Source: Crocinitomicaceae bacterium
GTDB lineage: Bacteria; Bacteroidota; Bacteroidia; Flavobacteriales_D; Crocinitomicaceae
Length of the DNA stretch: 35,502 bases
Assembly: GCA_014762645.1 (NCBI GenBank)
Contig: JABURP010000043.1
Span: 1-35,502, forward strand
Reading direction: 5' to 3'
Shown here in pieces: positions 1 to 7,017 of this stretch. A program made the position numbers and the translations under genes. The notes under the pieces were generated by a model. The model did not search any database, was not told the origin of the DNA, and worked only from the letters and a program-made list of their open reading frames with translations. Each line of letters begins with the position of its first letter. The stretch's first letter is position 1.

Positions 1-136
1 TTTGAGATTTGATGACAAATATTCTATTCATATATTCCAATAAAAAAGGCTTCTAATTAAAACTGCTTATTTATTAAAAATCAAATTATTACTATATTGT
101 AAGGTCCGAACCGAACCAAAACTTTAGCCTGTTATT

Positions 137-787
137 ATGGATCAACTTTTAGCCGATTACAAAGCATATTATAAATCGCGAATGGACCGCTGGGAAGGAA
201 ACCCTATGTATCCAAACAGCTACCAATCCGAAAAAGCGCTTTTCCTGGCCATGGATTCCTGTAATGAACTACTGGAATTCAAGGATAAAATGGGAGATCT
301 CAACATCAAGAATGCCATTGCCCTTGTAAAAGATAAAGAAACGGCACGTTTAAAGCATTATGAGGAGTTAAAGGAGACAGTTAGGGCAAAGGGTCCACAA
401 TTTATTCTGGAAAGAATTGACCAGGCCAATTCAGATATGGACGTTGTAGAAATCAGTACAAAAGCGGACCACGAAGCTTTAATATTGATATCTGTTGATT
501 TACTTACCGATCATTTTTACGGAGATATTATCCCGCGCCTGGAAACCCTTGATATGCTGAGAAACGCTGAGGTTCCGGATAAATACAGCTCTAATATTCA
601 GGAGAGCATTGGAGAGCAGATCCAAAAAATAAAGGAGGGAGTAGCTGATTTGGAAAAAAATGCACAAAGTTGGCAACAGGGCTGGCAGTTTAACCCGGAT
701 TTGATCTGGGAACACCGCCACCGAAAAAAGATGCCATTGCCGGATGCTGTTCTTGAAAAGAGGTTGAACGAATACAAAAACTTATAA
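137..787 (+). CDS. Unrecognised helical protein, first gene of a two-gene operon
   Basis: I do not recognise this 216-residue protein. It is hydrophilic and probably all-helical, with no signal peptide and no membrane segment, so it is probably cytosolic. The first 60 residues are rich in Tyr and Trp (KAYYKSRMDRWEGNPMYP region), and residues about 150-180 look like an amphipathic or coiled-coil helix. The C-terminus is basic (EHRHRKKMPL). The stop codon is followed after only 3 nt by the ATG of the next gene, which points to translational coupling and a joint function. The ATG is the first in the frame and lies about 130 nt into A+T-rich DNA. Nothing in the sequence points to an enzymatic role. 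Confidence 0.85.
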   Translation: MDQLLADYKAYYKSRMDRWEGNPMYPNSYQSEKALFLAMDSCNELLEFKDKMGDLNIKNAIALVKDKETARLKHYEELKETVRAKGPQFILERIDQANSDMDVVEISTKADHEALILISVDLLTDHFYGDIIPRLETLDMLRNAEVPDKYSSNIQESIGEQIQKIKEGVADLEKNAQSWQQGWQFNPDLIWEHRHRKKMPLPDAVLEKRLNEYKNL

Positions 788-790
788 GCC

Positions 791-2083
791 ATGCCAATAG
801 ATGATATGATGCTCAACCCCATGTTGGATCCATTTAGAAGTATGGCTAATGAATGCAAAGAAAAGGGGCACTCCGGTGAGGATATGGACCGCATGATGGC
901 TGCTCTCAACAGAATGGAGCAACTCGGCCAGGAAATGGATGATATTGGTGCATATTCAGGAAAAATTACATCCGAAGGTTTGCAACTGGAATTCAGTAAT
1001 GCCTATAGTGAGGTATTGGCTTCTGCCGCTAAGTCAGAACAATCTTCACCTGAAGATTATGATGATGCGGCACTACTCAAAACAAGTGTAGATGCATTGA
1101 AAGATGCTATTCAGAGAATTCGAGAGGCAAAAGAACAGGCCATTACAGAATCTGAAAAACATGCCAAAAACAAAACGGAAAAAGAAGTAGCCGCTAATGA
1201 AATTGAAGTACTTTATAAGACTGACCTTCTGGCAAAACCCATTGAAGATCTCATTGAACTGGGAGAATCTGGTGTGAATTTACCCACCTTTTTGCGCGTA
1301 CAGATGGAGAAAGGATTGGATAAGGCTGCAGAAGGATCAGTTGTTCTCAAAGAAGGTCTTGAATATGCCAAAGGGTGGTCGGAAGCTTCGCGTGTCAATC
1401 CATTTGATATAAAAAAGGCCAATGAAAAACTGGAGGTTTTTAATGATTTGGCTTCAAAGGCAAAGTTTGGTGTGCCGGATTCCTTGCAAGTAACACTGGC
1501 GCATGACAAAATTGATCATACCTATATTCCAGATATCGCAAAGTGGGATGGTATAACAGATGCCTGGGAACGTATCATGAATTTGATGATGTCTTGGACG
1601 TATGCGCATTTGAGCTTTGCGGACAAAATTTTTCCATGGGATATGATGGACAACCCCTGGCCATCAATCCAACAAACAAAAGACTGTAATCCCGGAGAAA
1701 TAAAAGAACGAATACGCATATTCAAAGAGAATTTCGGCTTGGAATTTTACGATATTTTTTCGCATGAAACGTTTGTGTGGCAAGTAGAAAACCACCAAAT
1801 TGACGAATCGCAAATTTGGTATGAGACCCTTGTCAATACAGTGTATCCTCAGTGTAAGCCAGGCAATTATTTAGATCAGGACACCATCAACGAAGTAGAG
1901 CGTCAGTGGAACGAAAACCTTATGTCCAATCCTGAACGACACAAAGATGCGGATCGTTTTATAGCATTTTTTAATTCAGTATTTGGAGAAGGGGCCTACT
2001 ACAAGAAGGTTGGAAAAAAGCACGAATGGGGTGTTCGAAATGCTCAACCATGGAACTTGAGTACTTTTAAAATAGAAAAGTAA
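791..2083 (+). CDS. Unrecognised Met/Trp-rich helical protein, second gene of the operon
   Basis: This 430-residue protein has no signal peptide and no family that I can name. The N-terminus is Met-rich and acidic (MPIDDMMLNPMLDP). Residues about 85-140 are highly charged and probably form a coiled coil (EAKEQAITESEKHAKNKTEKE). The middle (about 245-295) is Trp-rich with motifs such as WDGITDAWERIMNLMMSW and FPWDMMDNPW. The C-terminal third is globular with several Trp and Tyr residues. It starts 3 nt after the upstream stop codon, so the two proteins are probably co-translated and may act together. A scaffold or a structural part of a larger machine would fit, but that is inference from composition only. 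Confidence 0.85.
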   Translation: MPIDDMMLNPMLDPFRSMANECKEKGHSGEDMDRMMAALNRMEQLGQEMDDIGAYSGKITSEGLQLEFSNAYSEVLASAAKSEQSSPEDYDDAALLKTSVDALKDAIQRIREAKEQAITESEKHAKNKTEKEVAANEIEVLYKTDLLAKPIEDLIELGESGVNLPTFLRVQMEKGLDKAAEGSVVLKEGLEYAKGWSEASRVNPFDIKKANEKLEVFNDLASKAKFGVPDSLQVTLAHDKIDHTYIPDIAKWDGITDAWERIMNLMMSWTYAHLSFADKIFPWDMMDNPWPSIQQTKDCNPGEIKERIRIFKENFGLEFYDIFSHETFVWQVENHQIDESQIWYETLVNTVYPQCKPGNYLDQDTINEVERQWNENLMSNPERHKDADRFIAFFNSVFGEGAYYKKVGKKHEWGVRNAQPWNLSTFKIEK

Positions 2084-2128
2084 AAAGGGATTAGTTCCAG
2101 CAATCTACATGGAACAATGTCAGATCAT

Positions 2129-2425
2129 TTATCCGTTTTCTGAAACGTATAAAAACACCACGGTAAAAATCAGTAACATTGATCCTGCAATAATAATGGC
2201 AATTGTTTTCGTGCGGTTTCGTCTCTGAATTTTAGCCGCTATTTCAGCCTTCACTTTTTCAATTTCGTAAGCAGATTTTTTAGTATCCTTAATGGCTTCA
2301 CCCTCTTTTCCAAGTGCAGAATTGCTGCTGTCATACATACCACCTGAACTATTCAAAGGTTTTGAATAATTGCTCGACTTTGCCACAAATTTGGCAGCCC
2401 TGTTTGAACGACCGAAATAGGACAT
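2129..2425 (-). CDS. Small C-terminally anchored membrane protein, unknown function
   Basis: This is a 98-residue protein with a Ser/Asn-rich, basic N-terminus (SYFGRSNRAAKFVAKSSNYSK). A charged helix at about residues 45-72 (KKSAYEIEKVKAEIAAKIQRRNRTK) may form a coiled coil. A single hydrophobic segment follows at residues 74-94, and four polar residues end the chain. The basic residues just before the segment suggest that the bulk of the protein faces the cytoplasm. It is convergent with the upstream two-gene operon and is transcribed alone. No family was recognised. Confidence 0.7.
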   Translation of the reverse strand: MSYFGRSNRAAKFVAKSSNYSKPLNSSGGMYDSSNSALGKEGEAIKDTKKSAYEIEKVKAEIAAKIQRRNRTKTIAIIIAGSMLLIFTVVFLYVSENG

Positions 2426-2504
2426 AAGGAATTAGTTTCTACTAAATTTATGAATTTCCAGTTGTAACAGATGCCCATGATAAGAGGTGGATAGAACGAA
2501 AAAG

Positions 2505-2532
2505 AAAAGCACAACCACGACGTTGTGCTTTT
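2505..2532 (-). terminator. Rho-independent terminator, usable in both directions
   Basis: A perfect 11-bp stem, AAAAGCACAAC (2505-2515) pairing with GTTGTGCTTTT (2522-2532), encloses a 6-nt loop. On the minus strand it lies 32 nt after the stop codon of the T9SS protein gene that ends at 2564, and it continues into U-rich sequence. The plus strand also has a T-run. Its assignment to the 2564-3772 gene follows from position. Confidence 0.8.
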
Positions 2533-2563
2533 TCAAATTTACCCATGACAAAAACGATTATCG

Positions 2564-3772
2564 TTAATTCCGGATTAATTTCCTGCTTATATGAAAATCG
2601 TCATTATTCATAATTCGAATCAGGTACATTCCTTTTGGCTTGTCTGATAGATCAATGAATACCTGGGTACCATTGATATCACCACTTTTTACAAGCTGTC
2701 CTGAGCTATTATAAATCTGATACGTCAAATAATCTTCAGATGGATTTTGGATGTAAAACTCACCATTTGTTGGATTTGGATATACTTCTACATCAAACCG
2801 CTCAGCTTCAAGTTCATTCGTATTGGCCGTCACCGATTCACAGGCAAGGCATACATTGTAAAGGAAATTCGTTTGAGATATCAGGTGAACGACATCAAAA
2901 TCTCCAATGATGTGATAATTGTCAGGTGCAGTGTAATTGAGTTCCCAGCTTCCTCCATTGTAATAAGTGGGCGGATTTATTGCACTAAATACGGTATCTC
3001 CGTCAACTACCAATCCTTCTGTATATACGGAAGAAAATGTCAATGATTTACTGGTACAAGGAGCGGTCGAAACATCTATGCTAATGTCACCTATGTATAT
3101 GAGTGAATCTCCCATAATGTATTGGTACATGTTTCCTGAAGATGGCTTTACGTAATGAATATATCCGTGTACAATGAATGGATCTCCAACCGGATAAGTG
3201 ACATCATCAAGTGATACTTCATACAGGTAATTGTCGTGATACGAGCTTAAAGACATGCAGTGTGAATCCCCGGTATTGTCAAGGCTCAGGCATTCCAGGC
3301 AAACGTCAAATAAATAATTTGTAGAGGAGATAATGTGGACCACATCAAAGTCTCCGGTTACTTTAATAGTTGTAAAACTGATCATTTGGAATTCCCATGT
3401 ACCACTATTGTAGTACGCATTGGGATTCATCTGAGTCATTACCGTGTCACCGTCTATAACAATTCCGAGCGTATAAGAAGATCTGAATGTTAGTGACTTG
3501 TTGGTGCAGTTGGAAGCGGAAACATCAATGTCAATGTCACCAACATAAAGTAGCGAATCACCATTGATGAACTGATAGAAATTTCCACTTGAAGGTTTCA
3601 CGTAGCTGATGTCACCGGTAGTGATAAAAGGATCACCAATTGGATAGGTTACATCATCAGAAGAAACATCATTCAGGTAGAGTTCGTCGTAAGGGTCCAG
3701 ATCAATGCAGTTTTGTGAAAAAGTGATCATTGGGCAGACCAAAAGAGTGAGGATCAAAAGGGAATTTTTCAT
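2564..3772 (-). CDS. T9SS-secreted protein made of two 150-residue repeats
   Basis: This 402-residue protein has a signal peptide (residues 1-20, ending TFSQ) and a C-terminal type IX sorting domain at about 325-402. The sorting domain contains VEVYPNPTNGEFYIQNP and ends in KGMYLIRI...SRKLIRN. Such domains direct export across the outer membrane in Bacteroidota. The mature region is an internal duplication: residues 22-162 and 172-312 align with an exact 150-residue period and no gaps. Shared blocks include DDVTYP, GDPFI, YVKPSSGN, GDSL, DGDTV and GDFDVVH. Each unit carries paired Cys residues, for example C22/C172, C89/C239 and CLEC/CLAC. The function of the unit is unknown; a beta-rich extracellular domain is likely. 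The gene is monocistronic with a terminator downstream. Confidence 0.92.
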   Translation of the reverse strand: MKNSLLILTLLVCPMITFSQNCIDLDPYDELYLNDVSSDDVTYPIGDPFITTGDISYVKPSSGNFYQFINGDSLLYVGDIDIDVSASNCTNKSLTFRSSYTLGIVIDGDTVMTQMNPNAYYNSGTWEFQMISFTTIKVTGDFDVVHIISSTNYLFDVCLECLSLDNTGDSHCMSLSSYHDNYLYEVSLDDVTYPVGDPFIVHGYIHYVKPSSGNMYQYIMGDSLIYIGDISIDVSTAPCTSKSLTFSSVYTEGLVVDGDTVFSAINPPTYYNGGSWELNYTAPDNYHIIGDFDVVHLISQTNFLYNVCLACESVTANTNELEAERFDVEVYPNPTNGEFYIQNPSEDYLTYQIYNSSGQLVKSGDINGTQVFIDLSDKPKGMYLIRIMNNDDFHISRKLIRN

Positions 3773-3840
3773 TTCAATTAATTTTTTCTCAAGACGATTG
3801 CAACTTTTTATGAGTTGCTTAAAACTTTTAAATTCAACCC

Positions 3841-3890
3841 TTTACCGTAGGTAAAAAATTTTCAGGAGTTTGGTCAGGCCAATTCTGACC
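3841..3890. promoter_or_regulatory. Two short inverted repeats in a divergent intergenic region
   Basis: The 170-bp gap between two divergent genes holds a perfect palindrome TTTACC-GTA-GGTAAA (3841-3855). Seventeen bases later comes a second inverted repeat, GGTCAG-gccaatt-CTGACC (3872-3890). A TATCTTGA element at 3919-3926 resembles the Bacteroidota -7 box (TAnnTTTG) for the plus-strand gene starting at 3943. This arrangement fits operators for a regulator acting on one or both genes. The site function is inference. Confidence 0.35.
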
Positions 3891-3942
3891 TGGATTTTTC
3901 GACTGAAATAAAAATTATTATCTTGAGTTCACAAATCAAATT

Positions 3943-4341
3943 ATGGATCCCATTCAGAATAAAAATTCAACAGTCAAAATTGACGAAAACGGCGTATTTG
4001 TTATTGAGTGGAAACCCAATGTGACGCTCGAAAAAGAGGACTTTGAAGTAGTGGTGAATAACTATGATGACCTCAGTCAGGGAGCGCTATGGAAAGTGCT
4101 TCACATTTTTCCTAAAAATACAACAGCATCAAGTGAGGCCCGACATTTTGCTGCAAACCGTGAAAAACCGGCTGGAGCAGAAGCTTTTGTCATTCACGGA
4201 ATGATCCAGCGAAACCTCTTTCGTTTTTATAGAAAATTTAGGACGGTGCGTTATCCTATGAGAGAATTTTCAAAAACCCCGGATGCTATGAAATGGTTAG
4301 GTGAGATAGAAATTGTGCAACCCACCGAACAAGAAGCTTAA
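3943..4341 (+). CDS. Small cytosolic STAS/SpoIIAA-like protein
   Basis: This 132-residue protein has no signal peptide. Its layout (a short beta strand with KIDENGVFVIEWKPNVTLEKEDFEVVVNNYDDLS, then alternating strands and helices, and a C-terminal helix containing FSKTPDAMKWLGE) resembles the small SpoIIAA/STAS-like proteins that are common in Bacteroidota. The ending 'A..WL' is typical of these proteins. STAS-like proteins usually serve as protein-interaction or anti-anti-sigma-type modules. No conserved phosphorylatable Ser could be assigned, so the role is not settled. It is transcribed alone and convergent with the next lipoprotein gene. Confidence 0.8.
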   Translation: MDPIQNKNSTVKIDENGVFVIEWKPNVTLEKEDFEVVVNNYDDLSQGALWKVLHIFPKNTTASSEARHFAANREKPAGAEAFVIHGMIQRNLFRFYRKFRTVRYPMREFSKTPDAMKWLGEIEIVQPTEQEA

Positions 4342-4374
4342 CGGCGGATAATTAAATGATCAGAAATCCATTTA

Positions 4375-4824
4375 TTATTGCTGTGCCACCATTCTGAAAT
4401 GGTGCGTTTTTCCATTCGAATCAAAGCTGTACCACAGTTCTTTTTTGGTTAAGCGAATGATGGTATAGGACGAGGTTGCCACACCAGATGATTCAGTAGT
4501 TAGATCATAGGCACCAGCTCCCGAAAAATTGACTGTTGATTTATCTTCTGAAAAACTCCAACTTCCGGTTTCACTCACTTCCTCACTTGAATTGTTGGTG
4601 TAAAAACGAGCATAAGTTCCATTATCTGCAAACGTTTCATTGAAGTTTGAAATCAGCAAATCAGAGGTTTGGTTTACACCGTCCAGAAAGTAGGCATCAA
4701 TCTCCCAAACATTAGTCAGGTTTTGTTCTGCTTTTTTCTTTGCACCACCTTCATCAAACTTATCACAAGAAACTTGACTAAAAAGGATAAAGGCACAACT
4801 TAAAAATAGGACGGACTTTTTCAT
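4375..4824 (-). CDS. Lipoprotein with a lipocalin-like body
   Basis: This 149-residue protein begins with a typical SPII signal (MKKSVLFLSCAFILFSQVSC), with the lipobox Cys at residue 20, followed by DKFDEGG. The rest is beta-rich, with features seen in Bacteroidota lipocalin-like lipoproteins: an N-terminal helix with NLTNVWEID, then GTYARFYT, GSWSFSEDKSTVNF, and late strands IIRLTKKELWYSF. These proteins typically sit in the outer membrane or periplasm, and ligands are mostly unknown. The gene is monocistronic. Confidence 0.85.
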   Translation of the reverse strand: MKKSVLFLSCAFILFSQVSCDKFDEGGAKKKAEQNLTNVWEIDAYFLDGVNQTSDLLISNFNETFADNGTYARFYTNNSSEEVSETGSWSFSEDKSTVNFSGAGAYDLTTESSGVATSSYTIIRLTKKELWYSFDSNGKTHHFRMVAQQ

Positions 4825-4976
4825 GGTTGATCAATTATTTCAATTCCTAACTAATGTAATAAAAAATGACCGAACTGGGCCTGAAGCGAGTAAATGAAGT
4901 CATTATGAATACCCTGTTGAAACCATATTCTTTCAGAGATAAAAAAATCTGGTATAAAATCTGTTACTTTAATATC

Positions 4977-4995
4977 ACTGGTGAATTAAACCAGT
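4977..4995. promoter_or_regulatory. Inverted repeat just upstream of the DUF1287 gene
   Basis: ACTGGT (4977-4982) and ACCAGT (4990-4995) are a perfect 6-bp inverted repeat with a 7-nt A/T spacer, ending 18 nt before the ATG at 5014. It could be an operator or a small leader hairpin that covers the ribosome binding region. Neither use can be shown from sequence. Confidence 0.3.
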
Positions 4996-5013
4996 AGGAC
5001 ACAATATCATTTT

Positions 5014-5628
5014 ATGAAAAAAATTATCCAACGACCAGCCGTGAAGATTTCGTTTGTCTTGTTATTAGGGTTTGTGTGGTTATCCTATTCTTTTCCACTG
5101 AATACCTTATCCGCAAAAAAGCAGAAAGTCATTGATCATGCCAAATGGCAAACCACCCAGGATGTGACTTATGATGGATCCTACCGAAAAATAGACTATC
5201 CCAATGGTGATGTACCGGCAGATGTTGGTGTATGTACAGATGTAATTATTCGCGCGTACAGGGCCATAGATGTTGATCTGCAGGTACTCATTCACGAAGA
5301 CATGGTCAAAAACAGGGCAGCCTACCAAAAGCGGAAGAAAACCAAGGTTTTGGATACGAATATTGACCACAGAAGATGTCCCAACATGATCACGTTTTTT
5401 GAACGTCAGGGGGCGCGACAGCCTATCACCAAAAATGGTGCAGACTATTTGCCCGGAGATATTGTTTTTTGGGACGTTGCAGCCGGACATGTCGGAATTG
5501 TTGTCGACGATAAAGTAAAGGGAACCAACCGCTACCAGGTAGTACACAACATTGGCTTAGGCCCCATGCAAAACGACTTTTTGTTTCAGGCCAAAATTGT
5601 TGATCATTTTCGGTGGGGGTTGGATTAA
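5014..5628 (+). CDS. DUF1287 family exported NlpC/P60-like protein
   Basis: This 204-residue protein has an N-terminal hydrophobic signal or anchor (residues 11-28), so it is exported. The body matches the DUF1287 family, which includes E. coli YijF, and has an NlpC/P60-type cysteine peptidase-like arrangement. Cys74 sits in DVGVCTDVIIRAYR, His159 in AGHVGIVVDD, and His178 in VVHNIG. The blocks YPNGDVPADVGVCTDV, DHRRCPNM and LPGDIVFWD are hallmark segments. A role in cell-wall peptide or amide hydrolysis is plausible, but DUF1287 proteins have no firmly established substrate. It has its own leader and no operon partner. Confidence 0.88.
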   Translation: MKKIIQRPAVKISFVLLLGFVWLSYSFPLNTLSAKKQKVIDHAKWQTTQDVTYDGSYRKIDYPNGDVPADVGVCTDVIIRAYRAIDVDLQVLIHEDMVKNRAAYQKRKKTKVLDTNIDHRRCPNMITFFERQGARQPITKNGADYLPGDIVFWDVAAGHVGIVVDDKVKGTNRYQVVHNIGLGPMQNDFLFQAKIVDHFRWGLD

Positions 5629-5724
5629 AATGAAGTAGAAATCGATTCATTGAGTATCTCCACAAGTTGACAGATAAATTACACCTGTTCGTTGGATAGA
5701 ATTCCTATTTACAATTTACTAACG

Positions 5725-5732
5725 TATTTTTG
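5725..5732 (+). promoter_or_regulatory. Bacteroidota -7 promoter box for the lipoprotein gene
   Basis: TATTTTTG matches the Bacteroidota -7 consensus TAnnTTTG exactly. It sits 26 nt before the ATG at 5758, giving a predicted leader of about 20 nt. No convincing -33 TTG at normal spacing was found. Confidence 0.4.
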
Positions 5733-5757
5733 AGAACAGAATGTAAATACCAGACCA

Positions 5758-6210
5758 ATGAAGACTTATTATATCCTCCTTTCTTTACTGTTTTTTGTAG
5801 CTTGTTCAACAGATCCAAACAAAGAAGATACAACAGAGGAATCAACAACAACCCAATCCCTGACTGAGGATGAAGTTGCAGCAGACCTGGAAGGTCTAAC
5901 GCTTAACAATGGCCAAAAATGGCTTGCAGACCGTTCAACGGATGAAGGAATGAGAACGGTACAACAAATGTTAGATAACTTTGACGGAGAAGACACCCGG
6001 AAACTTGGCAGTGACATTAAAGAGAAACTTAATGAGGTTATCAATGCATGTGATTTCAAAGGGGAGGACCATAACCAATACCACATTATTCTCCACGCCA
6101 TGTTGAAAGAAACCAAGAAACTCAAAAGTGGAGCATCAGCTGATCTCACTAAAATGAAAGCCTACATTAATGCTTATTATGAGCATTTTGAAGTAGGGGA
6201 GTTGGAGTAA
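5758..6210 (+). CDS. Acidic lipoprotein, helical, unknown function
   Basis: This 150-residue protein begins with an SPII signal (MKTYYILLSLLFFVAC), with the lipid Cys at residue 16, followed by STDPNKED. An acidic Ser/Thr/Glu linker comes next, then a helical domain with NNGQKWLADRSTDEGMRTVQQMLDNF and a HNQYHIILHAMLKETKKL helix. This pattern resembles small helical-bundle proteins, and the HxxxxH spacing could bind a ligand or metal, although that is speculative. Expression probably starts from the -7 box at 5725. Confidence 0.85.
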   Translation: MKTYYILLSLLFFVACSTDPNKEDTTEESTTTQSLTEDEVAADLEGLTLNNGQKWLADRSTDEGMRTVQQMLDNFDGEDTRKLGSDIKEKLNEVINACDFKGEDHNQYHIILHAMLKETKKLKSGASADLTKMKAYINAYYEHFEVGELE

Positions 6211-6221
6211 AGGGATTGTCT

Positions 6222-6737
6222 TTATTTATCTTCTTTTTTGTTAGAGGGTAAATTTTCTTTGTTGAATTTTTTAATGGCTCCAGTCATTGACTGAACATTG
6301 TCCACCTTCGAAATATTGGTTTTAGCACTGGTACTTGTCAATTTTGAATTGTGAACATGTCCTTTGAGCTTAACGCGGTTAAACTGACTTTGACTATCAT
6401 TTTCAAATTTCAGCACTACTACCAGAATTATCCAGGGCCCCACAAACAGAAGCACTTCAATCAACCAGAAGATAACGCCATCCATAACCGCAAACACCAG
6501 ATAGCCAAGTCCTAAAATGACGGATAACGCACCAAAAATGATAAGTAAATTTCGGTTGTAAACATAGTTTCTGACGGCGGTAAAATCATCAACGTGATAG
6601 GAGTGATCTGCACCACATTCTGTACAGGTGGTGGTAAATTCTTCACCCATCTTTCGAACAAGATCAAAGCGATCAGCTACCATATAGGTTTGATCTATAG
6701 AAGAATTACACGATTTACATTTTGTAGATAAGAGCAT
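6222..6737 (-). CDS. Zinc-ribbon membrane protein with two TM helices
   Basis: This 171-residue protein starts with a zinc-ribbon-type module: CKSC (Cys7/Cys10) and CTEC (Cys38/Cys41), followed by the HSYHVDDF segment. Two strong hydrophobic helices follow (about 64-84 and 88-108), then a polar, Lys-rich C-terminal tail. The domain order predicts an inner-membrane protein with both ends in the cytoplasm. The stop codon is 12 nt from that of the convergent lipoprotein gene. No specific function is known to me. Confidence 0.8.
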   Translation of the reverse strand: MLLSTKCKSCNSSIDQTYMVADRFDLVRKMGEEFTTTCTECGADHSYHVDDFTAVRNYVYNRNLLIIFGALSVILGLGYLVFAVMDGVIFWLIEVLLFVGPWIILVVVLKFENDSQSQFNRVKLKGHVHNSKLTSTSAKTNISKVDNVQSMTGAIKKFNKENLPSNKKEDK

Positions 6738-6828
6738 GGGTTAAATTTGAAACTAAGCTACTATTTTTCGTCCGGGATTACAATTTCTATTGAAGTAGAA
6801 CACCATTTTTGCACACGGTATAAAAAGT

Positions 6829-6854
6829 AAAGAGCAGCCTCGAGACTGCTCTTT
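6829..6854 (-). terminator. Hairpin terminator downstream of the LytTR regulator
   Basis: AAAGAGCAG (6829-6837) pairs perfectly with CTGCTCTTT (6846-6854) around an 8-nt loop containing CTCGAG. The minus strand continues as ACTTTTTAT, a U-rich tail. It lies about 165 nt past the stop codon at 7018, with nothing coding between. A plus-strand tail (TTTT) is also present, but no plus-strand gene needs it. Confidence 0.65.
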
Positions 6855-7017
6855 TAGGTTAATGAAAATCTACCTGATTAGATCTAATAAAAATTTATTG
6901 AGGGTTAAAATCTCGTTGGCAAACATAGTTTACTAACCATCCTAAAAAGCAATGAAAAAGAAGCTTTGTGACGAAATGATTGCTGGGAGTGACGAAATTA
7001 ACAACTGAATTTAACGG

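Noticed and set aside
598-909. Minus-strand frame of 103 codons
   Set aside because: It lies antisense to two well-supported genes, and has a Ser/Cys-rich composition typical of shadow frames.
137-2083. Part of a type VI secretion or contractile-injection cluster
   Set aside because: The helical proteins would fit in size, but no sheath, tube or baseplate motif is visible and the upstream neighbours are outside the window.
5107-5547. Minus-strand frame of 146 codons
   Set aside because: It is antisense to the DUF1287 gene, whose catalytic-type motifs prove the plus-strand reading.
5769-6149. Minus-strand frame of 126 codons
   Set aside because: It is Ser-rich antisense sequence to a lipoprotein gene that has a clear signal peptide and promoter box.
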